NCBI RefSeq assembly: GCF_029784165.1
Contig: NC_073694.1
Span: 33,337,506-33,401,505, forward strand
Direction: 5' to 3'
Length of the DNA stretch: 64,000 nucleotides
Origin: Wyeomyia smithii
Lineage: Eukaryota > Arthropoda > Insecta > Diptera > Culicidae
The notes beneath the pieces are model-generated. The model was not told where the DNA came from. It made no database searches and saw nothing but the letters and a program-made list of their open reading frames with translations. The position numbers and the translations under genes were made by a program. Within the stretch, counting starts at the first letter, position 1, and each line of letters starts with the position of its first letter. This document shows positions 35,946 through 46,970 of this stretch, one piece after another.

Positions 35946-36250
35946 CGCTTTGACTCAAAATTCGAACACTTTACAAGAAAAATAGAATTATTATAGCTAG
36001 TGTAATAAAAAGAATGATTATCAGGTATATACCATTTCGTTCCCTAGAATGTCCTTCACCCAGTAATGTATAGCTGTGGAGCCACTTCCAGGAAATCAGC
36101 AGGCATTGAAAAAAGTGACAGTCAGGCACTTAATTGCAACAAAAATAACATAACCAACATGAAAAACCTTTAGGATTGTAGAGACAATTCATTTTTTGGT
36201 GATTTTTTAGTGTAAGTAAAATGTATGATTACGCAATGTCCTGTCTTAGT
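35946..36250. repeat. MITE of the 25.8-kb family, copy 2, inverted and deleted
   Basis: GCTTTGACTCAAAATTCGAA at 35947 and the following 190 bp match the reverse of 26032-25840. After GTGACAGTCAG the copy jumps to CACTTAATTGCAACAAAAAT, which matches the flank at 25720. One TIR and part of the body are therefore missing. Confidence 0.6.
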
Positions 36251-38160
36251 TTTATAAATAATTTAAATGTGTCGGCCTCTTGCTTCTGCTTTCCGAACAT
36301 TCTGCGTATAGTAAAATAATGTTCATTTCTGTTAATTCACTCTAAATGTTGCTCAATTCCGTATTTTGTCTTCTGAGCCCCTCACATTGCAAAGTTAAAA
36401 CGATCAGTAGCACTCTATAACAACAGTCTTCATTCAACTAACCGATATCCAACCTTCATTTTCCTTATCTCGAAAGTTTTTCGTATTTCGCATGTACCTA
36501 CTGTCTGTTCGATCTGTTGTTTGCTCTTCCTCGAAACAATTTACAGCGTACAGGATAAAACCAATCCGGAAAAGTTTCCTCTATTTGAAAATTGGTGTCT
36601 GCCAATGCCAGTGGGCACTCTCCTGAAAAAGTCTTGTGTTCTCTAAAGTTTCCAGAGAAATTGATGTTCCATGGCTGCTCGCCAAGCTACTTTTATATAT
36701 GCGATAGTCTTAAAATAATGTGGACTTTGGACATTAATCGTAACTTCTCATTTCGGGTGAACTTCACTGTCGTAAAGAGTAAATTTCTCCATTGGAATAG
36801 ATTCTGCTCTTGGTCATGTGGGAGTATTTAAAATATCAAACATGGTTCAAGCAACTGATTCTAAGCTTTTTTTCTGCTAACAAATTGTTCGCACCACAGC
36901 TAAAACTATGGGAATGAAAGTGAACCACAGCAATAAAGTGAGAAAAAAAATCACGCTTAAGTGATTTCGCGTGACATCAGAAGATAAAACAGACTAGAAC
37001 GATCCCTAGACGTGATTTATTTGACGGGATAAATTATAATAATTTGCAGAGCTTGCTCGCGAATGAAACTTGTCCCGTCTGTCCTCATTAATTTTGACTA
37101 GCGAAATGAAAGTGAAAAAAACCGTAATGATTCTGAACCGACTACTGGGTGGCATACACACTCGGTGACAGTAAAATTATGCTGGAAGAAGTTAGTGCTT
37201 CTTCAAGTAACAATTCTTCTACTGGAAATAAGGTCGAAACTACTCCCCTGCAGCCTAGTTCCAAACAATTCGTGGTCAGTCATCTGAAAAGCAAACTGTC
37301 TCTTTGTGCTGCATTTTAAGGAACTCCCCGTCGCGTCTGGTTTAGAGCACTGGTCAAGGTTGCAGACGATGACGGCGGCAGATTGCTTTCTGCTTGCTTG
37401 GCTTCTACTAGAGTTGAATTTTTCATTTCAGTTTATAAGTCCAATCTAAAGCGGCAGCAGGGGCAAGTTGGTAGATAGTTTGGATTAATGAATTCGGTCA
37501 ATGTGCTAATTTATGTAAATTGTAAAAGTTTAGAGCTAGACGGACTTTGTCCGTCGTCGTATCATGTAGACAGCTGATTTATCTTGGTGAGAGAACGAAT
37601 GACTGCAGATTTTTGTGCTCGCTTCGGTATGATAGCAACAAATTTGAAGAAAGATTACAGTGGTCAACACAGGTGCCCTAGAGCTCAAACTGAGTTGATT
37701 CTTTTTTAGGTTCTCCATGGACTCTATCTGAGACCAATCATTTATAATATGCATATTACTATTATATTATTACTGAAATAGCTAACCGGTTAGGGTAGCC
37801 TTAGTAGGAAAACGATTAAAACAATGAAGCAGCTAGAATATTAAATCACCTAAACAACTAAACTATGTAAAATAACAAAATAAATTTAAAAATAAAATAG
37901 CTAAGATAAAACAACTGAAGGAGTAAAACTGAAAGAACTAAGTTTTAATTAGAATTGACCGTCATTCTTCACAATTTGTTATACCGCTTGCTGAAACCAT
38001 TAGGCAAAAAATACAGACGGTCGGCACATAACTTTATAAATGGCCACTATCAGCCAAATACATGGTTTCAGCTCAAACGTCATAGCTTGGAGAAACTAAA
38101 ACATAGCTTCTACTTGTCACCGGCAAGATTATCGAGTAAGCAGCTTTTATACCTACTCGA
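36251..38160. other. No gene recognised
   Basis: Mixed-composition DNA, perhaps largely unique. Open frames are under 85 codons and have no motifs. No clear repeat edges. Confidence 0.4.
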
Positions 38161-38166
38161 TTATGT

Positions 38167-38183
38167 TTGTGTGTGTGTGTGTA
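38167..38183 (+). repeat. (GT)n microsatellite
   Basis: A short GT run followed by GTATGTTTGGGTGTAGG. Confidence 0.85.
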
Positions 38184-38189
38184 TGTTTG

Positions 38190-40650
38190 GGTGTAGGAAA
38201 ATATAGGAAAATATTTATACACCCAGCCGAAAAATCCCGGCTAGAACTTGTTATCGATGCCATTAATATAGGCTGTTGACTCAATCCTAATTTTGGTAAC
38301 AGGGAAACTTTGGTGGTTTCACGCGAGGGACCTGACCCTCTGTGTTGATCTTTAAGAACCAAACTGCAACCTGAAATAGAATTAAAAAGTTCGCCAATGA
38401 ATTTTTTATAAGACTTTAAATGACGGTATTTTCCGGAACGGTAAAATACTCCTGCTGAGACTAACCAATCGCCATTGAACTTCCGTTATAGGCATTTCAT
38501 TCTATATAAATTTCCGATCCGATTAATCGCTTATCAATTTTTATCTCCGCTGTAGAGAAGCAATAAAGATTTTATGCGGCTTCAAATAAAATATATATTG
38601 AGTGCTAAGATCACAAAAAAAGCAGAATTGTCACTCCTCAACGTTTCCTGTTAGCGACGGTCGTAAAACTGACTTTGTGGCGGAACGAAAATTATTTGAA
38701 AGATGGTACAGCAATTATTTATATGAGGCCCGAAAATTTTATTTCCTCTCGAATTTTCTGCTAAAAGCTTGTATGCGTCATACATTGAAAGCGAGTCTAT
38801 AAAAAACCCGTCACTGATTTCAATCTAAAACGTTTCCATTACTGTTGAACCCGCGCCAATTTTTATTGCTTTGTGCTTTCAAAGAAAATAAAAAGAAACC
38901 GCATTGCTTGCCTGCATGTTTTTTTTTTTTCTTTCTCGGATAGAACCGAAAAAGCATCCTTTTATTGACGCGTCAGTGTAAGGTCGAGTTTTTTTTCATT
39001 GCATAGCAAAATTTTGATGCATTATTGATCAGCGGTTCCGGAGCTTGTATGCTAAATTCGGTTAGAAGATCAAATTAATCTGCCCCCTTAACCTTTTCTA
39101 ACATCCTACCCATGCGTAAAGTGAAACCAACTATGAGCCTTCTTGAAATTGAAACCCGAACCTTTCTCACACACAAAAAAAGACATTGTTGGAATTTATT
39201 GGAAATGGGATTTAACGATGTGAGGGTAAGTATGCCGGGCTGCGAATGGGAGTTTTTTTTTCTATTGTCCAAATTACTGTCCGCCTTCGAGCTTCATGCG
39301 ACTACCAAAAGCGCGCCGCTCGCTGCTTTGTACCATCAAATTTGTCGCTTGGTAAAAATCTAAGTGGTTTTTCTTGCGCTTCCAGTTGTGTAATGGGTTG
39401 CCTCGAGCGTGGGTTTTGGGTGTTTTGCCAAGAAGAGAACGTCTACGATACTTGAGACTGGTCATATGAGGCACGAGGCTTCTGATCTCGGCAAAAAACT
39501 TCGTTCCAATGTGTATGGATATTTTTAAGTGGCTCATAGAGAAAGTAGATCTCTGCGAATACACTAGAATGCAATAAAATAAGCTTGATTGCCTTCAAGA
39601 TAACATACAAATAAATAATACATAGTTATAATATTTTGTTGAAGTATTTTTTTCTTCTTTGTAATATCCAACCTTAGAGCACCTAATAGTAATAGAAAAT
39701 TTTTAGTTTATAATAAATCAACAGAAATCGCTGAAACGAAACAACAACAACTTTTCGAACTAGATCCAGTAGATGAAAATGGAACAGATGAAATAACCAA
39801 TCAGTTGGAAAAAAATTCAACCCATCTGCTACCGAAAGGAGCGAGTAGATTGAAATTTTATCCATGTTATCTTTGTTAGTGGCGCAAGATCGTAGACGCG
39901 AGAATTTATTGCGCGAGAATGTATGGTACAGTGGATGAGGAAAATAATTAATGAACAGGGTATTCTCGGCCCCACAAAGGCCAAAAGTGGTAATTGAGTT
40001 GTTGAATGAGATAGAAAAGTTGTTATTGATTTATACGATAGTAATGACATTAACGGAATAATACCAAAGGTGGACGGTTTTGTCTGGTTAAAATAAAAGA
40101 AAAAAATAAAGCAAACGTCTTCTAAATGATGTCGCTCATAGAGGCGTTTCTGGTTTTTGAATACTGATTTAAATATGTCAAATACACAGTGTTTGTGTAC
40201 AATCCACGAAAATTTGTAATTATTAGCCTAGAGTGTTCAAGACGTAGGGGAACCGTTCCATTATTCATCTCAGCCCATATATTCAGCTTATACAACATGA
40301 AAACACAATTGACAACAGGAAAAACGCTTTTTTTTTTACAAAACCAATCTACTAATCCATGGAATGGATTCTCCTTAGTTCACTTTACATTTCTCATAAA
40401 GTATAAGCATCGAAAGCTCACTCAAAAGCTTTAAATTTGATATTATAGTCGGGCATCTGCACTCGAAAACTTATTAATTTCAATCACCTACCTTAGAAAA
40501 CAAAATCCGCGCATTGCTCTACACGGCTACAACGGGACTCGTTCAGCAGCCAGCAAAAGTTTTTTTCATCACTAGAATTCTTTAATCTTTTAAATATTAA
40601 CCTCAAATTTCCAAAAACAAGCTTGAATTCGCAGAAATATATGAGATTAA
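38190..40650. other. No gene recognised
   Basis: AT-rich to mixed DNA. CGTAGGGGAACCGTTCCATT and ATTCATCTCAGCC near 40222-40275 resemble the left end of the GGGTAATC-type MITE at 54.7 kb. No coding exon or RNA gene is supported. Confidence 0.4.
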
Positions 40651-40651
40651 T

Positions 40652-40853
40652 TTTAAAGCAAAGCCTTGGTGCTACATTCCGATTCGGAACCTGACCTTCT
40701 GTTTATTTATAAACAGACTTCGCAGCCAACTGTTAAGTGTAAAGGACAATTGCAGGGCTAGCGCTACGATCCTACTGACACTAACAGTCTCTCCCGAGAC
40801 GAGACTCGAACCTATGACGACTGGTTTGTTAGGCCAGCATCGTACCATCTGGG
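40652..40853 (-). repeat. Feilai-like tRNA SINE, near full length
   Basis: Read on the minus strand it starts CAGATGGTACGATGCTGGCC, has the B box GGTTCGAGTCT, then GGAGAGACTGTTAGTGTCAG, and a tRNA-unrelated tail (AACAGAAGGTCAGGTTCCGA). It ends TAGCACCAAGGCTTTGCT. The order matches the plus-strand copy at 58456-58668. Seven bases (TCTCGAG) are missing just before the A-box-like part compared with 10.5 kb. Confidence 0.75.
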
Positions 40854-40979
40854 AAGTATTTTTACAAATCCTAAATTTGAACTTTATGTATTTTCATCTG
40901 TTTTCACTGCGTTGAAGAAAATCAAAAGTTGCCAAATCAGTTTCTGTTAATACGAAAAAAACACACTGAAAATATTGAA

Positions 40980-41135
40980 TTGTTCTGACATAAGGCGTCG
41001 GACACAAATTACGTAACGCTAAAATCTAGATTTCAGACCCCGCCCCCACTAAATTTACGTCACGCTAAGCAGCCTGACCCCCTTCAAAATTTTCAAATTC
41101 GAGCAAACATCACAGTTACGTTACTGTCTCTATTA
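40980..41135. repeat. Possible dispersed repeat fragment
   Basis: ATTACGTAACGCTAAAATC and TTTACGTCACGCTAAGCAG with CCCCGCCCCC and CTGACCCCCTTC form two related half-units. Similar text is a common insect repeat in my recollection; no ends are defined. Confidence 0.3.
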
Positions 41136-41179
41136 TGGTCGACAGGTAAAAACGTGCTCTACAAAACCCCAAACCGGAA

Positions 41180-41406
41180 AAAAGAAAGATTATAGCTATT
41201 TAACCATTTCTATGATTTTTAGTGCCTCAATCATTACCAAAACACGTCAACTTGCGTGAGAGTTCGTCTAGTAATAGCTCGCCGGATTCGTCGCTTCATC
41301 GTTATGTTCACGCGAAAACTCATTCAAGTCTCTGGAAAAAAGTTAGTTGCTAGGGACACCAAAATTCACAGGAATGGTTGAATAGCTATGATCTTTCATT
41401 TTTTCT
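41180..41406. mobile_element. Small TIR element, copy 2 (CCATTCCTGTGAATTTT ends)
   Basis: AAAGAAAGATTATAGCTATT at 41181, then TAACCATTTCTATGATTTT, pairs with AAATTCACAGGAATGGTTGA and ATAGCTATGATCTTTC ending near 41397. It is homologous to 6714-6902. Flanking bases on the right side (CTGTTTCAGCATTTAGAG) are also partly shared, so the true unit may be slightly longer. Confidence 0.6.
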
Positions 41407-41409
41407 GTT

Positions 41410-41925
41410 TCAGCATTTAGAGTGCACTTATGTTGACCAGAGTAATAAATAAGATGCAATTGCTTGCAATCCAGTATCTTTACCGGTTGCAGGCTTGAGT
41501 CTTCGAAATGGCCGGTCCAACCTTCAGCAGGTGACCACACCGTCGATCTCCACTTGTTCGTCCACAGCAATCTCGTCTGCTTGCTTTGAGGTAGGACAAC
41601 GCAGTTTATTAGAGTGGTCATAATTATCTAAGTCAATGTTGAAAATCGCGAAATATCTTTGCAAATTTGCAGTTTATTCAATGCTTTTACTTTGGACAGA
41701 AAGAATACAACCCACGGCCCCGTATTTCCTTTTAAATACATCTTCACGTAGTGCATTCGTTCATTTGTGGCCTAGGAACGAGCGGGGTTCCACCCATGCT
41801 ATCAGACAACGTATGTTCTTCGTACATGCTGGGTGCGTGAGCCATATGCGGAAAATCTCAACCACCGATATAGCAGAAAAAAAAAATAGTAGGAGAGTGA
41901 TATTCAAGACACGACTTTGGACTGT
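41410..41925 (-). pseudogene. Decayed gag-like ORF1 of a Jockey-type retrotransposon
   Basis: On the minus strand, segments such as VKILDCKQLHL, VDEQVEIDGVV (different frame) and an upstream block matching 52.25-52.47 kb read as pieces of a non-LTR ORF1, the RNA-binding RNP protein. The upstream block has ACGGGGCCGTGGGTTGTATT and GTGGAACCCCGCTCGTTCC. Stops and frame changes are frequent. The zinc-knuckle part is missing, and the 3' side abuts the small TIR element. Clade assignment rests on remembered wording of mosquito gag proteins. Confidence 0.5.
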
Positions 41926-43150
41926 GGTATTCTTGTATTTCATCAATATAAATTGTAGAATATTATTTATACAAAATGAATGGAACCATATTCGTTCAGC
42001 AAAACCTCTTTTCGTAACTTTACTGCCAAGACAAACATTTAATTTAGCGTATTTTCAAATACCTCAATAGTAAAAATAAAATATAGCAGTCTTTCTGCAA
42101 ACTTAAATTGGTGAAAGAATAGATAAAAACATTGCAAGAATACAACGTATGCAATCAAAATAAGATAAAGAGTAACTTAAAAGAATAAAAATTCCTTATA
42201 AATATTTATGAACCACAAAAATTAGACAGGTTGTGAGCGAAAAACCAGAAAAATTGAGACAAATCGCAAAAAATCAGTTATGATCCCTCATTTTATTTTC
42301 TACTAGTAATAGAAATGTTATCGACTGGAAGTATACATAATTAACTTCAATAAATGATTTTGAAACTATCCTTAAATATTTTGAAAATGAGGATTGTCAA
42401 CGATTGGGAAGTGGAAAAAAATTGCATATATTTTCCTGTAAGGCATACCACTGAAGACTTTTTTACGCAGAAAATCCGTACCGCATAAAAAAAGAACACG
42501 TAAAAAACGAGTACATTCCGAAATTCGCGTGAGTAAATTCCGAAATCCAACATCATTTGCTAAAGATTGATAAACTTTTTTACTAAATACTTTTGAAACA
42601 TTATCAATAGCAGTGTTTCTTTCTTCACATATTGTATTAATAGCATTGTTATTCCCAGTGAATATCCAGTAATTGGATTAAGTTAGCTTATAGGACACAC
42701 TAAATAAACGATTTGAAAATGAAAAACTATTCAAAACATGTAACGTAAAGCCCGACTGTTTTGGGAAATCCTCAAAAAACTGCATGAATTCTGGAATCCG
42801 CTTAAAAAGACGTGTAAATCCCGGAAACCGTGCAAAAAAAATTATTATTTCATAATTACTTAGCTTACTCACATGATCCTCATAAAATAGAGTATTTATT
42901 AAAAGGTCAGGTAATATTAGGACATTTTGGTTAAAATAGATTCAAAGTAGGCATACTCGATCAGAAAGAAAAAACAAAAATGTAACAGAAGCTGTTAGTT
43001 TGTTACGGGAAAAACCTTACAGGCTGTGTTTTCAATTTGATCCCGTTAGATGCTAAAATAACAGAAATTATAACAGAAATGATTCTACTAGTATCAAACA
43101 CAAATCAAAATTTGTTACTAATGTATCAGATTTCTAACAAAATAAGATAG
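41926..43150. other. No gene recognised
   Basis: AT-rich DNA. ACGCAGAAAATCCGTACCGC and GTAAATTCCGAAATCC (42460-42550) resemble text near 10612-10680 (CGCGGATTTCGGTT, GGAATTTACGCGG), suggesting a degenerate repeat. No ORF has motifs. Confidence 0.4.
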
Positions 43151-46100
43151 TATAGAGCAATTCTCGCTGAAACTAGGCCACTAGGTGCACAAGGTCTTTC
43201 AAATTTGATATAAATGCACATAGCTATTAGAAATAGAGAAAAAATGATAATGCCATTTTTGTTCGATCGAATTTGTTGACCCCTTGGTCATCAAGGGGCG
43301 AAACAGTTTTCAGAAAAGTTGAAATTTTAGCAATTCTTGATGTATTATTTGAGCAATATCTCTAGAATTCGTAATGTTAAGTACTACGAGTAGCACTTTT
43401 CTGTAAAGAAGAATGATAGGGCTTTCATTTGAAGTGATCAGAATTTAGGCCGCCATCTTGAATTTGGCCGCCATCTCTGATTATATCAGAAAAATGCAAT
43501 TTTGACCGTGTTCGCAACTACCGATTTTCGATCTGAGACCAGCATTGGAAAGCTGAGAAAAAATACTATAAGGTGCAAGAAAAAAATTTGGTGAGCATCA
43601 GTGTTAACCCATCAATTGAAGCTATTTTTCAAGCTGAGTTTCAAAATATTCACCGTACATCGCGCGATCAACGTAGTAACCTGTCTACTGAGACCAAATG
43701 GATGCACCTGTTATGTCCATATATGTCCATATATCATATGCTACAACTAGTACGCCACTTCTGTTTTTTTAAGTTTGGTGAAAATAATGAGTACATACAA
43801 CACTAGCATGTGTGATACAAAGCGATAGGTTTTTTAATACTGAGCAGTTCCACAAAAAATGTCCCAGTTTTATTATTTCATTTAAATTGTCATTTTTAAT
43901 ACGGCTGAAACTCTGCATAGACGTTTCTATAGGCAAAAAATGTCATTTTATGCTATTGGTTTAATTTTTTGGAGCACGACTCATTTTTGAGAAACTACTG
44001 AAAATGCTATTTTGGGAAGGTATTTATGATTACAAATATTTTCAGGGCCATAACGGTTTGTTTGATCGGTATGACGTCTTCGATAAAGTTGTTGATAATA
44101 CTTTTGTCTTTTCGAAAAAAATATACACTCTATAACTTTTTTTTGGTAGCATTGTTTCAGTAATTTTTTGTAGTTCTTAAAAAAAATAGATTTTAAAAAA
44201 ATGAGCTTTTTAGATAGATATCGGCTCTATTATCGTCAGATTCTACCCATTATCGCCCGGGGGGTAAATGATGTCCTAGAGCGTTGGATTTTTGCATGAT
44301 GGTTTTCCATAATGCAGATTATCTTCCTGCAAAAGATTAGTTTTCTATGTCTTCATTGGCCCCCCGGGCGATAATCGCTAAAATCTGACGATAAATTTAC
44401 ATTTTTCTCTAACCTTTTTTTCAATAAAAAAATCATTTTAAAGCGTATATTTTTTCGTAGAGACAAAAATATTAACTACAACTTTATAAAAGACGTCATA
44501 CCGATCAAATAAACCGTTTTGGCCCTGAAAATATTTGTAATCATCAATACCTGCCCAAAATAGCATTTTTCGATAGCTTCTCAAAAATGAGTCGTTTTGC
44601 AAAATACTAAACCATTAGCGCAGAATGGCATCTTTTGCCTATAGAAACGTCTATGCAGAGTTTCAGCCAAATTAAAAATAACAATTTAAATAAAATATGA
44701 AAACTGGGACATTTTTTGTGGAATTGCTCAGTAATAAAAAGCCTATCACTTTTTCAGTATCACACATGCTAGTGTTGTACTCAATATTCTCACTAAACTT
44801 TAAAAAAAAAAATAACAGGAAGGTTGTATGCAAAGCCACGACCGCAAGGTTGAAGTAGAATACTTTTACAAGAAAGATAACCCGGTTGCTTGCGTGTAAG
44901 TCATTTTTTCTAGTAAATAAACGTTGAACGTTCATTGGCAGTATTGTAATTTCACTTTGTTTGATATTTTGAATCTATTTTATTGAATATTTTTAAAATT
45001 TTGCGCAAATGAGAAATTGAAGTGCTGCCGAATTGTAATATGCACATGCGATGCGATTCGCCTTACCGTGGTGAAATGTACAGCTCTTCTTAAGGCGAAG
45101 TAGAGCTATACATTTCAACACATTTCGTCTTGCCGAATCGCATCGCGCCGTCATTTGCGTTCTGCATAACCATAGCCAAACACTTAGCGACGCAAACACG
45201 TAATAATAGCCAGAGCATGCATGTAGATGACGATAATCAACTTTGGATTATAGCGCAAAACGAGAAAATATAAACTCTTCAAATATTTATTTGTGTTCTT
45301 CAAATTTCAGTTGATCTCTGATATCTGATGTCTGTTTAATATCTGATGAAGGCTCTTATATAGGCCAAATAATGCATTCCCAATTTACTAGGTCCATAAC
45401 TCTGTCGACCGTGCTTGGGAAAGCAATCATATAACGACCAATCAGAGGTCTAATTTTTCGTTTTAACAAGGCTTGACTATTTTCAATAGTACAATAGTGT
45501 GAATAATAAAATTACAATTATCTTCTTTTGGGAAGAATCTTAGAAGATTTTCCAATCTATTGCTGCAAAAACGAAGGAAATCCATCGAAAACTAACCGAT
45601 TTATTAGCATTTGAAATTGGACATATTTTTCACTTTTTTCGGTTCTAGATTTTCATTTCACATCCCTATGTAGCCGAACTTCCTGAGAGAAGTATTCTAC
45701 TTCAAAACAGTAGTGGCGTACTAGTTATAGCATCAATCGATTATGATATATGGACATATATGGACATAACATGTGCATCCACTTGGTCTCAGTAGACAGG
45801 TTACTACGTTGATCGCGCGATGTACGATTAATATTTTGAAACTCAGCTTGGATAATAGGTTCAATTGATGGGTTAACACTGATGCTCACCAAATTTTTTT
45901 CTTGCACCTTATAGCATTTTTTCTCAGCTTTCCAATACTGGTCTCAGATCGAAAATCGGTAGTTGCGAACACGGTCAACATTGCATTTTTCTCATATAAT
46001 CCAAGCTGGCGGCCAAATTCAAGATGGCGGCCTAAATTCTGATCACTTCAAATGAAAGCCCTATCATTCCTCTTTACAAAAAAGTGCTACTTGTAGTACT

Positions 46101-46330
46101 TAGCATTACGAATTCTAGAGATATAGCTCAAATAATACATCAAGAATTGCTAAAATTTCAACTTTTCTGAAAACTGTTTCGCCCCTTGGTGACCAAGGGG
46201 TCAACAAATTCGATCAAACAAAAATGGCATTATCATTTTTTCTCTATTTCTAATAACTATGTGCATTTATATCAAATTTGGAAGACCTTGTGCACCTAGT
46301 GGCCTAGTTTCAGCGAGAATTGCTCATATA
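43151..46330. mobile_element. Giant palindrome / long-TIR foldback element
   Basis: The outer ends GAGCAATTCTCGCTGAAAC (43155) and its inverse (ending 46326) are followed inward by a near-continuous inverted match. Examples are CCCTTGGTCATCAAGGGGCG (43272) with CGCCCCTTGGTGACCAAGGG (46181), GGCCGCCATCTTGAATTTGG (43449) with its inverse near 46013-46035, and ATGACGTCTTCGATAAAGTT (44071) with its inverse near 44480-44500. The centre lies near 44310. Removing the family X insertion (44819-45705) leaves about 2.29 kb with arms of about 1.1 kb. The unit at 43838-44735 has its own ends (GAGCARTTCCACAAAAAAT). TATA/ATATA flanks suggest a TA-rich duplication. No protein is encoded. Confidence 0.75.
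44819..45705 (+). mobile_element. Family X element inserted in one palindrome arm (887 bp)
   Basis: Compared with the intact left arm, the right arm is interrupted between AACAG (44814-44818) and AACAG (45706-45710), a likely 5-bp target duplication. The insert starts GAAGGTTGTATGCAAAGCCA and GAAGTAGAATACT, and ends AGTATTCTACTTCAA; these two inner motifs are exact inverses. It carries CTTATATAGGCC (about 45355), TCTGTCGACCG (45412) and CGACCAATCAGAGG (45435), as at 9.3 kb. Non-coding; superfamily unassigned. Confidence 0.65.
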
Positions 46331-46680
46331 GAACAATATAATAACGAACATTTTTAGAAACAACAGGTTGTTGATAAAAACGAAAAATTAGTTAAACTTG
46401 TTTCAGAACTACTTCATTTCAAGTTTTGTTATTAAAAAACATTATGTTATCAAAATTAGATGAAAAAATACAAAATTGTATCAAAATGTGTTATCTGTAT
46501 CTCGCGTTGATAGAATTTCGTAATTTTCTAGTTATGCTCTTCTGATCGGGTAGTGTTTAGATCTTGTTTTTCTGAAATTATTACTCATTTTCAACAGTAT
46601 GCAGAAACCAAAGTGTTACGGTTCTCAGTTCTAACACTCAATAGAATTAAAATACAATGTATTGACTAACAACTGAACCA
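46331..46680. other. No gene recognised
   Basis: AT-rich DNA between the palindrome and the R1-type insertion. Confidence 0.45.
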
Positions 46681-46691
46681 AAAATTTGCTG
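46681..46691 (+). repeat. Target-site duplication, left copy
   Basis: AAAATTTGCTG directly before the T-run; identical bases lie at 52083-52093 on the other side of the retrotransposon. The next two bases (TT) may also belong. Confidence 0.75.
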
Positions 46692-46970
46692 TTTTTTTTT
46701 TTTTTTTTTAAAAGGTGGCGGGGAAATCTGCAAACAGATACCTGAGAAGAGAACTCAGGGTGTGGGGATGAGACTAGGGGAGAGATGCTGGGGTAGTTAC
46801 ACTCGCCCAGACACCTACTGATCCCTGTCCCGACCCACTAAAACCCCTCCAGTCTCCAGCCCTGGTCTTCCCGGAACGACGGTTAAGTATTACGTCGGGG
46901 AGTGGCTTTTGTGCGTGATGCACCCTCTTTACTCTTATAACCTCCTAGCTAACTACCTGGAGACTGGTAA
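46692..46970 (-). other. 3' UTR and poly(A) tail of the R1-type element
   Basis: About 260 nt after the ORF2 stop, then an uninterrupted A18 on the minus strand. The 3' UTR is presumably what the element's own RT recognises for target-primed reverse transcription (known for R-type elements). Confidence 0.65.
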
